Source: Exiguobacterium sp. Helios
Lineage (GTDB): Bacteria; Bacillota; Bacilli; Exiguobacteriales; Exiguobacteriaceae
Reading direction: 5' to 3'
NCBI RefSeq assembly: GCF_014524545.1
Contig: NZ_CP053557.1
Coordinates: 1,265,501-1,329,500, forward strand
DNA: 64,000 nt
Under the pieces are notes generated by a model. The model saw only the letters and a program-made list of their open reading frames with translations. It made no database searches and was not told where the DNA came from. Both the position numbers and the translations under genes were made by a program. This document shows, piece after piece, positions 8,374-16,237 of this stretch. Position 1 is the first letter of the stretch. Every line of letters starts with the position of its first letter.

Positions 8374-8955
8374 ATGTTAGATACGCGCGCCAGAAAAGTC
8401 GTCCAGCCCCTTTTTGAGCAAATGGCGACATTATTGAAGAAGATGGGGCTTTCAGCCAACCAAGTGACAATCATTTCCGGCATCATCGGTGCTTCGACCG
8501 GTTTCTTTGTCTATAACGATATGATGGGAATTGCAATTTTATTATTATGGCTGTCGGGAGCGCTTGATGTCGTCGATGGCACGATGGCACGACGGGAAAA
8601 AACAACGCCGATCGGAACGATTCTTGATTTAGTCCTCGACCGGATCGTGGAATTATCCGTCCTGATTGGTATTGCCCTGCGCTTTCCGGAGACGCAGGTC
8701 GTTATTTTATTACTCGTCGCTTCATTCGTCATCGGTATGACGATGTTTCTTGCAATCGGTGCAGTCAGCGATAATTACGGATTCAAATCATTTCAGTATC
8801 AGCCGGGTCTTGTCGAACGGACGGAAGGATTTCTTTTCCTGACTGCAATGTTACTGTTCCCAAGCGCCATCATTTGGATTGCCGTCATCTTTTTGATTGC
8901 TGAATTGTACACAGTCGGCGAACGGTTTTATCAAGCGTCGAAGGTGTTGCGATGA
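8374..8955 (+). CDS. CDP-alcohol phosphatidyltransferase family protein (YnjF-like)
   Basis: A 193-residue membrane enzyme that would transfer a phosphatidyl (or CDP-linked) group onto an alcohol. The motif is D65-x2-D68-G69-x2-A72-R73-x7-G81-x3-D85-x3-D89. The gap between AR and G is seven residues, one fewer than in PgsA encoded elsewhere in this window. As I recall, E. coli YnjF has the same short gap and a similar KSFxYxxGLxExTE segment (here KSFQYQPGLVERTE). In E. coli ynjF also lies just beyond the ynjBCD transporter genes, so the association is shared by distant phyla. The gene follows the ATPase by one nucleotide and carries AAGGAGGGG upstream. The actual alcohol acceptor is unknown. 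Confidence 0.88.
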   Translation: MLDTRARKVVQPLFEQMATLLKKMGLSANQVTIISGIIGASTGFFVYNDMMGIAILLLWLSGALDVVDGTMARREKTTPIGTILDLVLDRIVELSVLIGIALRFPETQVVILLLVASFVIGMTMFLAIGAVSDNYGFKSFQYQPGLVERTEGFLFLTAMLLFPSAIIWIAVIFLIAELYTVGERFYQASKVLR

Positions 8956-9545
8956 GTGAATCGGAACAGTTGATGGTCGTCGATTCATCCGGTCAGCGGC
9001 TGTATCCGGAGACCCGGGAAACGGTACACCGGGATGGATTATGGCATGAAACGTTTCATTGCTTTGTCATTGATCTCGACAAAGGACACGTTTTGTTACA
9101 GCAACGGGCGAAGCAGAAAAAGGATTTTCCGGATTTGATTGATATCACGGCTGCCGGACATCTGCTCGCAGGTGAGACGCCAAGGGATGGAATCCGCGAA
9201 CTCAAAGAAGAGATTGGGCTTGTCCGGCAGTTTAATCAGTTGTTCCCCCTTGGCGTTTTCCTGGAAGAGTTGATAGTAGGGGACTTGAAAGATCGTGAAC
9301 GAGTCCATCTGTTCCTGGCGGATTCACCAATGCCGCTCGAACATTATGTCCTGCAAACAGAAGAGGTCAGTCGATTGATCGCCTTACCATTTTCTGAATT
9401 TGTACGACTGGCAGACGGGACAGCAGAAACGTTTGAGACAGTTGATCAAGAAATCCTCCGGCGAAATCAATTCGTCCCGCATCCGCTTGCATACTTTAGA
9501 CGTGTGAGCGAAGGGATTCAAGCATATCGTGTACAACAAATGTAA
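8952..9545 (+). CDS. Nudix hydrolase (isopentenyl-diphosphate isomerase-like subfamily)
   Basis: A 197-residue Nudix protein; these cleave X-linked nucleoside diphosphates or rearrange isopentenyl diphosphate. The Nudix box reads GHLLAGETPRDGIRELKEE, one residue shorter between E and RE than the classical G-x5-E-x7-RE spacing. That short spacing is what I remember for the Bacillus IPP-isomerase-like group. It overlaps the CDP-alcohol transferase by ATGA (8952-8955). The neighbour suggests a nucleotide-linked or pyrophosphate substrate, which is inference. It is the last gene before the terminator at 9546. Confidence 0.85.
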   Translation: MSESEQLMVVDSSGQRLYPETRETVHRDGLWHETFHCFVIDLDKGHVLLQQRAKQKKDFPDLIDITAAGHLLAGETPRDGIRELKEEIGLVRQFNQLFPLGVFLEELIVGDLKDRERVHLFLADSPMPLEHYVLQTEEVSRLIALPFSEFVRLADGTAETFETVDQEILRRNQFVPHPLAYFRRVSEGIQAYRVQQM

Positions 9546-9596
9546 CGAAAGGACGGTCACGCTATTTTCTGCGGAAGTCCTTTCGTCTTTTTTTTG
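9546..9596 (+). terminator. Terminator of the 3.1-9.5 kb operon
   Basis: Stem CGAAAGGAC/GTCCTTTCG (9546-9554 with 9577-9585) followed by an almost unbroken T run. Confidence 0.85.
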
Positions 9597-9682
9597 TGGT
9601 AAAGCTAGGCAAAAAGTAGCATAATGGACATTTCTTTGAGATAATTAACAATATATACATTTGATGAAAGAAGGTGCAGCCA

Positions 9683-10219
9683 GTGGCGTTACGATTTGCA
9701 TTGCTCGGACTGCTAACTCAAGGAGAAGCGACCGGATATGATTTAAGTACGACGTTCAAAAAACAGATGACACACTTTTGGACGGCGCATCATACACAAA
9801 TTTACCGTGAATTATTGAAGATGGAAGACGATCAGCTTGTGACGAGCGTCTATATCGTCCAAGAAGACTTACCGGATAAAAAAGTCTATTCGATTACGGA
9901 AGCCGGTCAAACGGCACTTGTCGCCTGGTTGCGTGCACCAAGCGAATTCAAGCCGAAGATGAAAGATGAAAATTTGATGCGGGTGTCATTATTGCATCTC
10001 TTGCCGCCGGATGAAGCGATTCTGTATTTGGAGGAATCGAAGCGACATCATCAGTTTGCCGTCGATATGATGAAGGTCTGGCGGAAAGATCATTTAGAAA
10101 ACGGGGCAACGCTCGGGGAAACCTTGACGAGTGAATACGGCTTACGCATGATGCTGAATTATCTCGACTGGTGTGACTGGGCGATGGAGGAAATAAAGAA
10201 AAGTCAGACGAATGTCTGA
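9683..10219 (+). CDS. PadR family transcriptional regulator
   Basis: A 178-residue regulator. The N-terminal winged helix (MALRFALLGLL, GYDLSTTF, YRELLKMEDDQLV) is typical of PadR-type repressors. The C-terminal part, with SEYGLRMMLNYLDWCDWA, forms the helical dimer domain of the longer PadR group. GTG at 9683 is chosen over the GTG at 9674 because AAAGAAGG (9667-9674) then stands 8 nt upstream and the protein begins like its relatives. No clear operator could be picked out. Its target is unknown; it may regulate itself or the operon just upstream. Confidence 0.87.
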   Translation: MALRFALLGLLTQGEATGYDLSTTFKKQMTHFWTAHHTQIYRELLKMEDDQLVTSVYIVQEDLPDKKVYSITEAGQTALVAWLRAPSEFKPKMKDENLMRVSLLHLLPPDEAILYLEESKRHHQFAVDMMKVWRKDHLENGATLGETLTSEYGLRMMLNYLDWCDWAMEEIKKSQTNV

Positions 10220-10237
10220 ACCATACAGTGATGTCAT

Positions 10238-10270
10238 CAATCCTTTGTCAAAACAGGGGATTGTTTTTTT
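10238..10270 (+). terminator. Terminator after the PadR gene
   Basis: A 10-bp stem (10238-10247 with 10254-10263, two G-T pairs) followed by seven T. Confidence 0.85.
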
Positions 10271-10349
10271 GCGTCGTCAAAAGAGCATTCGAGACAGACG
10301 ATATGGTACAGTAAATGAATTGTAAAGGGATTAGAGGAGGACTACGAAC

Positions 10350-10973
10350 GTGAGTGTATTTACAGATTATGAAGAATGGTTGGATGAAGTCACGGATGAG
10401 ATGATTGAACATCAAGTGCATTACGCCGTCGCAGAACTGAAATTAGGCGGAGAGATCGGTGACTATTATGAAGAATCCGGATTGATTGACCGGTTTGTCA
10501 CGCAACAGTTGGTCTGGTTATCGTTTGAGGAAATGGAACAGATTTTAGATGAAGCGGGAGAGCTGAATCTTGAAATCGTAGCAGACGAAGCAGAATCAGA
10601 TGTACAACGGTCACAAGTCAAACAGATTCTGAAGCAATCGATTAAACAACAGCTGGTGCTGAAGTCGCAACCGTTCGTCGCGACACGCCTCGAACAATTG
10701 CGTCAGGAGCATCCATCTGTCAAAGATCAGTTTGAAGAAGTCCGGTCGGCATACAATCAGGTCGGTCATCTCCTGAAGACGGGGCCGGAACCGACGATTA
10801 TCCCAAAACGGTGGTACCGGCGGGAACGGGTTGTTCCCCGTGCGTTCACTCCGGCGGAACAAACGAGTTTAGAGCAGGAACATCTCGAGCTGACACCACA
10901 ATACGAAACACAAAAACAGAAACTTGAAGAACTGAGTCGTGAAATCGCAGCGTATGAGCGGGTTTTACTATAA
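10350..10973 (+). CDS. Hypothetical protein, acidic, probably helical
   Basis: I do not recognise this 207-residue protein. GTG at 10350 has an excellent GAGGAGG upstream. It has no signal peptide or membrane segment. Residues 1-80 are acidic (EEWLDEVTDEMIEH, DYYEESGLIDRF). The middle has Gln/Lys-rich helices, then a basic patch PKRWYRRERVV near 150. The C-terminus (LTPQYETQKQKLEELSREI) looks like a short coiled coil. It is flanked by terminators, so it is monocistronic and probably cytoplasmic. No function is proposed. Confidence 0.75.
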   Translation: MSVFTDYEEWLDEVTDEMIEHQVHYAVAELKLGGEIGDYYEESGLIDRFVTQQLVWLSFEEMEQILDEAGELNLEIVADEAESDVQRSQVKQILKQSIKQQLVLKSQPFVATRLEQLRQEHPSVKDQFEEVRSAYNQVGHLLKTGPEPTIIPKRWYRRERVVPRAFTPAEQTSLEQEHLELTPQYETQKQKLEELSREIAAYERVLL

Positions 10974-10985
10974 AGTAAAAACAAC

Positions 10986-11021
10986 AAACCCCTTTTCGGT
11001 GCAGACACCGGAAAGGGGTTT
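10986..11021. terminator. Bidirectional terminator
   Basis: A 16-bp stem (10986-11001 with 11006-11021, one G-T pair) on loop CAGA separates two convergent genes. T runs are present on both outer sides. Confidence 0.85.
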
Positions 11022-11038
11022 TCACTTGCAGGATTGAG

Positions 11039-11695
11039 TTAGACGGTTGCGAGTTTAGCAATGACGAGTTTAGCGACAGCTTCACTTGATGCAGGATTTT
11101 GACCTGTGATGACGTTACCGTCGATGACAGCAAATTCTTTTCCGGCATCGGAAGTCAGGAAGGTTGCCCCTTCACCGCGTAATGTAGTTTCAAGTAAGAA
11201 CGGAACTTTGTCTTCGAGTCCTGTTGATTTTTCTTCTTCATCCGTGAAGCCGTTGATTTGACGACCTGATACGAATGGTTTGCCATCAATCGTAACGTGG
11301 GCAAAGGCAGCAGGACCGTGGCAAACGGATGCGACGATACCGTCTTTTTTGACCATCGCTTCGATTGCACCTGCGACGAGCGGATTATTCGGGAAATCGA
11401 CGACTGCCCCGTGACCGCCTGGGAAGTAAACAGCATCAAATGATGCAGCATCTACATCCGCAAGTGGCGTCGTGTCGTGTAAGGCACGGCGTGCTTCCTG
11501 GAATTTAGGCAGGATTTCTTTCACCATTGATGCCTTATCGATCGGAACGTCGCCGCCTTTGACCGAAACGACCGTGACATCATGACCGGCTTCTTTGAAC
11601 AGGTTATATGGTGCAGCAAACTCCTCGAACCATAAACCGGTTTTATGGCCGTTCATTTCGTCAGCACTTGTAGATACGATTAAAATTTTTGACAT
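11039..11695 (-). CDS. DJ-1/PfpI family protein (Hsp31-like, class I glutamine amidotransferase fold)
   Basis: A 218-residue member of the DJ-1/PfpI superfamily. The nucleophile elbow VCHGPAAF carries C125 and H126, with a conserved Glu in WFEEFAAP (24/25). The segment FKEAGHDVTVVSVKGGDVP places it with Hsp31-type proteins, some of which have glutathione-independent glyoxalase activity. It is likely a cytoplasmic stress or detoxification enzyme; the exact reaction is uncertain. The ribosome binding site GAGGAGG lies just upstream of the ATG. It follows an aldo/keto reductase on the same strand after a 68-nt gap, so the two may be co-transcribed carbonyl-detoxification genes. Confidence 0.88.
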   Translation of the reverse strand: MSKILIVSTSADEMNGHKTGLWFEEFAAPYNLFKEAGHDVTVVSVKGGDVPIDKASMVKEILPKFQEARRALHDTTPLADVDAASFDAVYFPGGHGAVVDFPNNPLVAGAIEAMVKKDGIVASVCHGPAAFAHVTIDGKPFVSGRQINGFTDEEEKSTGLEDKVPFLLETTLRGEGATFLTSDAGKEFAVIDGNVITGQNPASSEAVAKLVIAKLATV

Positions 11696-11763
11696 GATAA
11701 AAACTCCTCCTCTGTAATAACGTTACAAAGAAGAAGTTTCCCTGCTGTTGAAAAAATCAAACC

Positions 11764-12618
11764 TCACCGGTGTTCTGTATACGTATGGACGGGAAGAAGT
11801 GATAAGACATGCGCAATCTGTTCAGCCGTCAACGGTTCCCGCATCGCGTGCAGATTCGACTGCAGTTGCGACACGCTTGACGCACCCGGCAGCACGATAT
11901 CAGCTTGTTGATCAATGGCTTGCAGTGCCATGGCCGGGAGGGGATAGTCTTGTAACGTCGATAAAATGTGTTCCAGCTGTTCCTTATCGTACTGTTCGAA
12001 CCGGTCGACCGATTGAAGACGAGACGTGCTCTCTGTAGTCAGAAGACCTTTGGCGAGCGGTCCGCGGGCAACGAGTTTAATGTTTCGCTCTTGAAGTCGC
12101 GGCAACAACTCTTCAATCCGTCGGTCGAGCAGAGAATAAGGTGTCATCAAATAACTGAAATCACTATGGTCAAGCCAATAGTTGATGACGTTTGGACGGA
12201 GTGACGAGAGGCCGTATTCTTTGATCCGTCCTTCTTCCTGCAAGTCTTTCATGGCACGAATTGAAGCGTCCAAATCATCGTCCATCGTTCCGCCATGGAC
12301 ATAATAGAGGTCGAGATACGGTGTTTCGAGACGGTTCAGACTCTCAATACACGCTTTTTTCAGGTAGTCGTAGCTCGGGTCCCATGTCCAGCCGGTCCCC
12401 GTATCATTCATCCGGTTGCCGCCTTTTGAGGCCAAAAACATCCGGCTGCGATCTTCCGGTGAAAAAGTCTGTCCAATCAGTGACTCGACTGCGCCGTTGG
12501 CATAGACATCTGCTGTATCGAAGTGGACGATGCCTTCGTCGAGCGCTGTCCGAAGTATCTCGGTTGCTTCCTCTTGACCCCGTTTTAAAATCGTCATCGT
12601 ACCTAAACCTAGTGTCAT
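11764..12618 (-). CDS. Aldo/keto reductase
   Basis: A 284-residue NADPH-dependent carbonyl reductase of the AKR superfamily. The catalytic tetrad is complete: D34 and Y39 in FDTADVY, K65 in ASKGG and H108 in YYVHGG. The substrate is not determinable. It is the first gene of a minus-strand pair with the DJ-1/PfpI gene, in keeping with aldehyde detoxification. It is divergent from nudF; a perfect 7+7 inverted repeat lies in its upstream region (12653-12678). The ATG has GAGGG upstream. Confidence 0.9.
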   Translation of the reverse strand: MTLGLGTMTILKRGQEEATEILRTALDEGIVHFDTADVYANGAVESLIGQTFSPEDRSRMFLASKGGNRMNDTGTGWTWDPSYDYLKKACIESLNRLETPYLDLYYVHGGTMDDDLDASIRAMKDLQEEGRIKEYGLSSLRPNVINYWLDHSDFSYLMTPYSLLDRRIEELLPRLQERNIKLVARGPLAKGLLTTESTSRLQSVDRFEQYDKEQLEHILSTLQDYPLPAMALQAIDQQADIVLPGASSVSQLQSNLHAMREPLTAEQIAHVLSLLPVHTYTEHR

Positions 12619-12652
12619 ATCAATCCCTCATTTCTTTCGACTAGTGCTACTG

Positions 12653-12678
12653 TGTATCAGTTTAGCATATTTGATACA
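12653..12678. promoter_or_regulatory. Inverted repeat in the divergent aldo/keto reductase-nudF region
   Basis: TGTATCA and TGATACA form a perfect 7+7 inverted repeat with a 12-nt spacer, 35 bp upstream of the reductase start codon. Possible operator; the cognate regulator is unknown. Confidence 0.4.
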
Positions 12679-12735
12679 GGATGTTCCCGGATGGATTTGT
12701 AAGGAATGGGCATTCCGTAGGAAAAGGAAACAGAC

Positions 12736-12765
12736 TTGCAACGGGAATCAAAAAACAGGCATACT
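12736..12765 (+). promoter_or_regulatory. Probable promoter of nudF
   Basis: TTGCAA (12736-12741), 18-bp spacer, CATACT (12760-12765). Confidence 0.45.
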
Positions 12766-12803
12766 GTGAAAGAGAAGAAATTCGATTAGAAGAGGTGTCT
12801 ATG

Positions 12804-13340
12804 ATGGAAGAAAAAACATTAGAGCGGGAAGTTATTTATGAAGGAAAAGTCTTTAACGTCGAGAAACATGTCGTCAGTCTTCCGAACGGTAATACATCTG
12901 TCCGTGAATTGGTCTATCATAACGGCGCAGTCGCAATCATTGCGTTTGACGAAAAGGGAGATTTGTTAGTCGTCGAGCAATACCGGAAAGCGTTTGAACA
13001 ATTATCGATTGAAATCCCGGCCGGAAAACTGGAAAAAGGGGAAAATCCGGAAGAGTGCGCAGGACGTGAATTGAAGGAAGAGACCGGATACGCGGCAGAT
13101 GAGCTGACGCATGTGTTTGATTTTTACGGAGCACCCGGTTTTTGCAGCGAACGCGTACATATTTATGAAGCAACGGGTTTGACTGCGGGACAACGCCAAC
13201 TCGATCCGGATGAATTCTTGGAGAACCAAACGTTGGCGCTTGAACGGGCACTTGAACTTGTCGCAGACGGGACGATTGTCGATGCCAAAACGATCATGGC
13301 GATTCAGCATTGGCACATTCGTACATTAAAATCATTCTAA
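12804..13340 (+). CDS. nudF: ADP-ribose pyrophosphatase (Nudix)
   Basis: NudF hydrolyses ADP-ribose to AMP and ribose-5-phosphate, keeping free ADP-ribose low. The 178-residue protein has a canonical Nudix box from G74 to Y96: G74-x5-E80-x7-R88-E89-L-x-E92-E93-x-G95. It is preceded by the family's IEIPAGKLE. A proline/acidic segment LDPDEF follows near 140, as in B. subtilis NudF (YqkG). Two adjacent ATG codons (12801 and 12804) are possible; AGAGG ends 8 nt before the second. Order nudF-fur-xerD-deoB-punA resembles the B. subtilis region. Confidence 0.9.
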   Translation: MEEKTLEREVIYEGKVFNVEKHVVSLPNGNTSVRELVYHNGAVAIIAFDEKGDLLVVEQYRKAFEQLSIEIPAGKLEKGENPEECAGRELKEETGYAADELTHVFDFYGAPGFCSERVHIYEATGLTAGQRQLDPDEFLENQTLALERALELVADGTIVDAKTIMAIQHWHIRTLKSF

Positions 13341-13353
13341 AACGAATGATTTT
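13328..13353 (+). terminator. Hairpin overlapping the nudF stop codon
   Basis: Perfect 10-bp stem AAAATCATTC/GAATGATTTT (13328-13337 with 13344-13353) spans the nudF TAA. The T tract is short, so termination is uncertain. It abuts the Fur-box-like sequence of the fur promoter. Confidence 0.45.
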
Positions 13354-13357
13354 CAGT

Positions 13358-13372
13358 TGATAATCATTTTAA
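13358..13372. promoter_or_regulatory. Fur-box-like operator upstream of fur
   Basis: TGATAATCATTTTAA matches the 7-1-7 consensus TGATAATNATTATCA at 12 of 14 positions and touches the upstream edge of the fur -35 box, suggesting autoregulation. Confidence 0.5.
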
Positions 13373-13373
13373 T

Positions 13374-13402
13374 TTGAAAAACAGTAGATTATCGGCTATG
13401 AT
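13374..13402 (+). promoter_or_regulatory. Sigma-A promoter of fur
   Basis: TTGAAA (13374-13379), 17-bp spacer, TATGAT (13397-13402). Confidence 0.75.
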
Positions 13403-13436
13403 AAAACCATCAGTTTCGACCAAAGGGGGCGCTATG

Positions 13437-13919
13437 ATGGAAAGTCGTGTTGAACGCATTAAAAAACAGCTGAGCGGTAAAGGATATAAGCTGACTCCCC
13501 AACGTGAAGCGACCGTACGGATCTTACTGGAGCATGAGTCGGACCACTTAAGTGCAGAGAATGTCTTTTTATTGGTCAAAGAAAAAAACTCAGACATTGG
13601 ACTTGCGACGGTCTACCGGACACTTGAATTATTAACGGAGCTTGAAGTCGTTGATAAAGTCAATTTCGGAGACGGCGTATCCCGATTTGATTTACGGCAG
13701 GAAGGTGCGAGCCATTCGCATCATCATCTCGTCTGTATCGAATGCGGATCTGTCGAGGAAATCCTAGATGATATGTTAGAAGAAGTCGAAAAAGAAATCG
13801 TCACGCGTTTCCAATTTAAAATCAAAGATCACCGCTTGACGTTCCATGGTGTATGTCGCGTTTGCCAGGAGCGGCATGCACGCGAAGCACTGGAACAATC
13901 ACAAACACAAACCGTCTGA
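13437..13919 (+). CDS. fur: Ferric uptake regulator Fur
   Basis: Fur is the iron-sensing repressor of uptake genes. The 160-residue protein starts like B. subtilis Fur (MESRVERIKKQL, YKLTPQREATVR). It has the DNA-reading helix GLATVYRTLELL (55-66), a His-rich metal site (H93, H95-H97) and two Cys pairs (C100/C103, C140/C143). The near-identity of KIKDHRLTFHG to Bacillus Fur distinguishes it from PerR and Zur. Of two tandem ATGs (13434, 13437) the second has AAAGGGGG at better spacing. The siderophore importer at 46.8-50.6 kb carries a near-perfect Fur box and is a likely target. Confidence 0.95.
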   Translation: MESRVERIKKQLSGKGYKLTPQREATVRILLEHESDHLSAENVFLLVKEKNSDIGLATVYRTLELLTELEVVDKVNFGDGVSRFDLRQEGASHSHHHLVCIECGSVEEILDDMLEEVEKEIVTRFQFKIKDHRLTFHGVCRVCQERHAREALEQSQTQTV

Positions 13920-13950
13920 CTGTCCTCATCAAAAAGGGGACGGTTTTTCT
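13919..13950 (+). terminator. Terminator after fur
   Basis: Stem ACTGTCC/GGACGGT (13919-13925 with 13938-13944) followed by TTTTCTTTTT; it overlaps the fur stop codon. Confidence 0.8.
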
Positions 13951-14044
13951 TTTTGAAAAATATAGGTCAGACCTCTTCACAACGGTTTACACCTTTGATA
14001 TGATTGGAAAGTAAGCGATTTCTTAATGATAGAGGATGAGTTCA

Positions 14045-14929
14045 GTGAGGCAACAACTGGAGACATTTATCGACTATTTAGTGATTGAGCGGCAGATGTC
14101 AGCGAACACGGCAGCTGCTTATCGAAATGATTTAAACCAGTATTTGACGACGCTTGAACAGCAAGGGATTTCGTCCGCGGAAGAAGTCACACGCCACCAT
14201 ATTGTCCTTCATATTGAATCCTTGTTACAGGCGCAAAAATCACGGTCGACGGTCCGGCGGTCGACGAGCTCGATTCGATCGTTCCATCAGTTTTTAGTGG
14301 AACGTCAAATTGTCCGCCATGATCCGTCACGTCATCTTGATTTGCCGAAACCGGATAAAAAACTGCCGGTCGTTTGGAGTCAAACCGATATCGTCCGTTT
14401 GCTTGATTCGGTCGTCGGAAATGATCCGCTTGTCCGACGGGATGCAGCAATGCTTGAATTGCTCTACGGAACCGGTATGCGTGTCAGTGAATTGTTACAG
14501 TTGACACTGAGTGATCTGCAACTTGAACTTGGTTACTTGTCCTGTCTTGGAAAAGGTAACAAAACCCGGATTATCCCGATCAGTCAGACAGCGATTGACA
14601 GCGTCTCGACTTATCTTGAGCTGGCCCGCAACAGTCTCGGTGGACGGCAAACGGATTATGTGTTCCTCAACAGTCGCGGCGATCGTTTATCGCGGCAGGG
14701 TTTTTGGAAGATGATTAAACGCCGGGCAAAAGAAGCGGGAATTGAAAAAGACATCACTCCCCACGTCTTGCGTCATTCGTTTGCGACCCATCTTCTTGAG
14801 AACGGAGCAGACTTGCGTGTCGTTCAGGAAATGTTAGGGCATGCCGATTTATCGACGACGCAAATGTACACACATGTCAATAAAGCCAGGCTGCATGATG
14901 TCTATAAGAACCATCATCCCCGTGCATGA
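14045..14929 (+). CDS. xerD: Tyrosine recombinase XerD
   Basis: XerD acts with XerC at dif to resolve chromosome dimers. The 294-residue protein has an N-terminal core-binding domain (1-100) and a catalytic domain. All catalytic residues are present: R146 in GTGMRVSELL, K170 in LGKGNKTR, H240/R243 in PHVLRHSF, H266 in LGHADLSTTQ and Y275. GTG at 14045 is preferred over ATG at 14036 because AGAGG (14031-14035) directly abuts that ATG but stands 9 nt from the GTG. Its place between fur and deoB is the B. subtilis ripX arrangement, which favours XerD over XerC or an integrase. Confidence 0.93.
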   Translation: MRQQLETFIDYLVIERQMSANTAAAYRNDLNQYLTTLEQQGISSAEEVTRHHIVLHIESLLQAQKSRSTVRRSTSSIRSFHQFLVERQIVRHDPSRHLDLPKPDKKLPVVWSQTDIVRLLDSVVGNDPLVRRDAAMLELLYGTGMRVSELLQLTLSDLQLELGYLSCLGKGNKTRIIPISQTAIDSVSTYLELARNSLGGRQTDYVFLNSRGDRLSRQGFWKMIKRRAKEAGIEKDITPHVLRHSFATHLLENGADLRVVQEMLGHADLSTTQMYTHVNKARLHDVYKNHHPRA

Positions 14930-14936
14930 TGGTTTT
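14909..14936 (+). terminator. Weak terminator-like hairpin at the xerD end
   Basis: Perfect 9-bp stem AACCATCAT/ATGATGGTT overlaps the stop codon, but only four T follow. Confidence 0.4.
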
Positions 14937-15046
14937 ACGCTTAAAAGGTCTGACTTCAGACAAATAGGGTGTTTTGTCTAGTCCATTTACGGGAAAATTC
15001 TAACGGGATTTATATTTAGTAATAAGCATATAGGAGGAATTTTAAT

Positions 15047-16219
15047 ATGGCTCAACCATTCAAACGCGTATTTTTAGTCGTCATGGATTCGGTAGGAATC
15101 GGAGAAGCACCGGATGCAGAACAATTCGGTGACCTTGGTGCGCACACACTCGGGCATATTGCGGAACAACGTGACGGTCTGAATATGCCGCATCTCGCTC
15201 AGCTTGGTCTGTCGCATATCGAACCTGTTCAAGGTATATCAGCAGATGCTGCGCCACTTGCTTCTTACGGGAAGATGGAAGAAGTTTCAGCCGGAAAAGA
15301 TACGATGACTGGTCACTGGGAAATCATGGGCTTGCGGATCGACACGCCGTTCCGCGTCTTTGAGAAATTCCCGGAAGATTTAATCGGTCGCCTGGAAACA
15401 TTCTCGGGCCGAAAAATCATCGGGAACAAACCGGCATCCGGAACAGAAATTCTCGATGAACTTGGACAGGAACATGTCGAGACCGGTGCTTTGATTGTTT
15501 ATACATCAGCAGACTCCGTGCTTCAAATCGCAGCGCATGAAGAAGTTGTTCCGCTTGAAGAACTCTACCGGATTTGCGAGTATGCCCGTGATATTACACG
15601 CGACGACCCGTATATGCTCGGTCGAATCATTGCCCGTCCGTTCCTCGGTGAGCAGGGAGCATGGGTCCGGACTTCAAACCGTCATGACTATGCGCTGAAG
15701 CCGTTTGACCGGACTGTCATGAATGAACTCGAAACAGCGGGTCTTGATGTCATCTCGCTCGGTAAAATTGCAGATATCTTTGATGGTGAAGGTGTCACGG
15801 ACGCGATTCGGACAAAATCGAACATGGACGGTATGGATCAACTCGTCAACCAGCTCGATCGTGACTTTACAGGACTTTGCTTCTTGAACCTCGTCGATTT
15901 TGATGCGTTGTTCGGTCACCGTCGCGACCCGCAAGGATACGGTCAGGCATTAGAAGAGTTTGATGCCCGTCTGCCGGAAGTCTTTGACCGCCTGCAGGAA
16001 GATGATTTATTGATCATCACAGCAGACCACGGCAATGATCCGGTCCATCCGGGAACAGATCATACCCGTGAGTACGTTCCGCTGTTGGTCTATTCGAAAA
16101 ACGGGGCTGCAAAAGATCTTGGTATCCGTTCGACGTTTGCCGACCTTGGAGCAACAGTTGCCGATAACTTCAACGTGAAGCTGCCGGCGCACGGTACGAG
16201 TTTCTTGTCAGAACTTTAA
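15047..16219 (+). CDS. deoB: Phosphopentomutase
   Basis: DeoB interconverts (deoxy)ribose-1-phosphate and the 5-phosphate, feeding nucleoside sugars into central metabolism. The 390-residue protein is of the alkaline-phosphatase superfamily. Metal ligand D14 is in [13 protein letters not shown], the phosphorylated Thr is T86 in [11 protein letters not shown], and the C-terminal metal motif is TADHGNDP. Length fits the family. ATAGGAGG precedes the ATG. It is the first of three nucleoside-salvage genes; punA follows after 18 nt. Confidence 0.96.
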   Translation: MAQPFKRVFLVVMDSVGIGEAPDAEQFGDLGAHTLGHIAEQRDGLNMPHLAQLGLSHIEPVQGISADAAPLASYGKMEEVSAGKDTMTGHWEIMGLRIDTPFRVFEKFPEDLIGRLETFSGRKIIGNKPASGTEILDELGQEHVETGALIVYTSADSVLQIAAHEEVVPLEELYRICEYARDITRDDPYMLGRIIARPFLGEQGAWVRTSNRHDYALKPFDRTVMNELETAGLDVISLGKIADIFDGEGVTDAIRTKSNMDGMDQLVNQLDRDFTGLCFLNLVDFDALFGHRRDPQGYGQALEEFDARLPEVFDRLQEDDLLIITADHGNDPVHPGTDHTREYVPLLVYSKNGAAKDLGIRSTFADLGATVADNFNVKLPAHGTSFLSEL

Positions 16220-16237
16220 TTTAAGGGAGCGATTCAG

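Noticed and set aside
14045-14929. Phage-type integrase marking a mobile element
   Set aside because: The length, conserved motifs and position between fur and deoB identify the housekeeping recombinase XerD.
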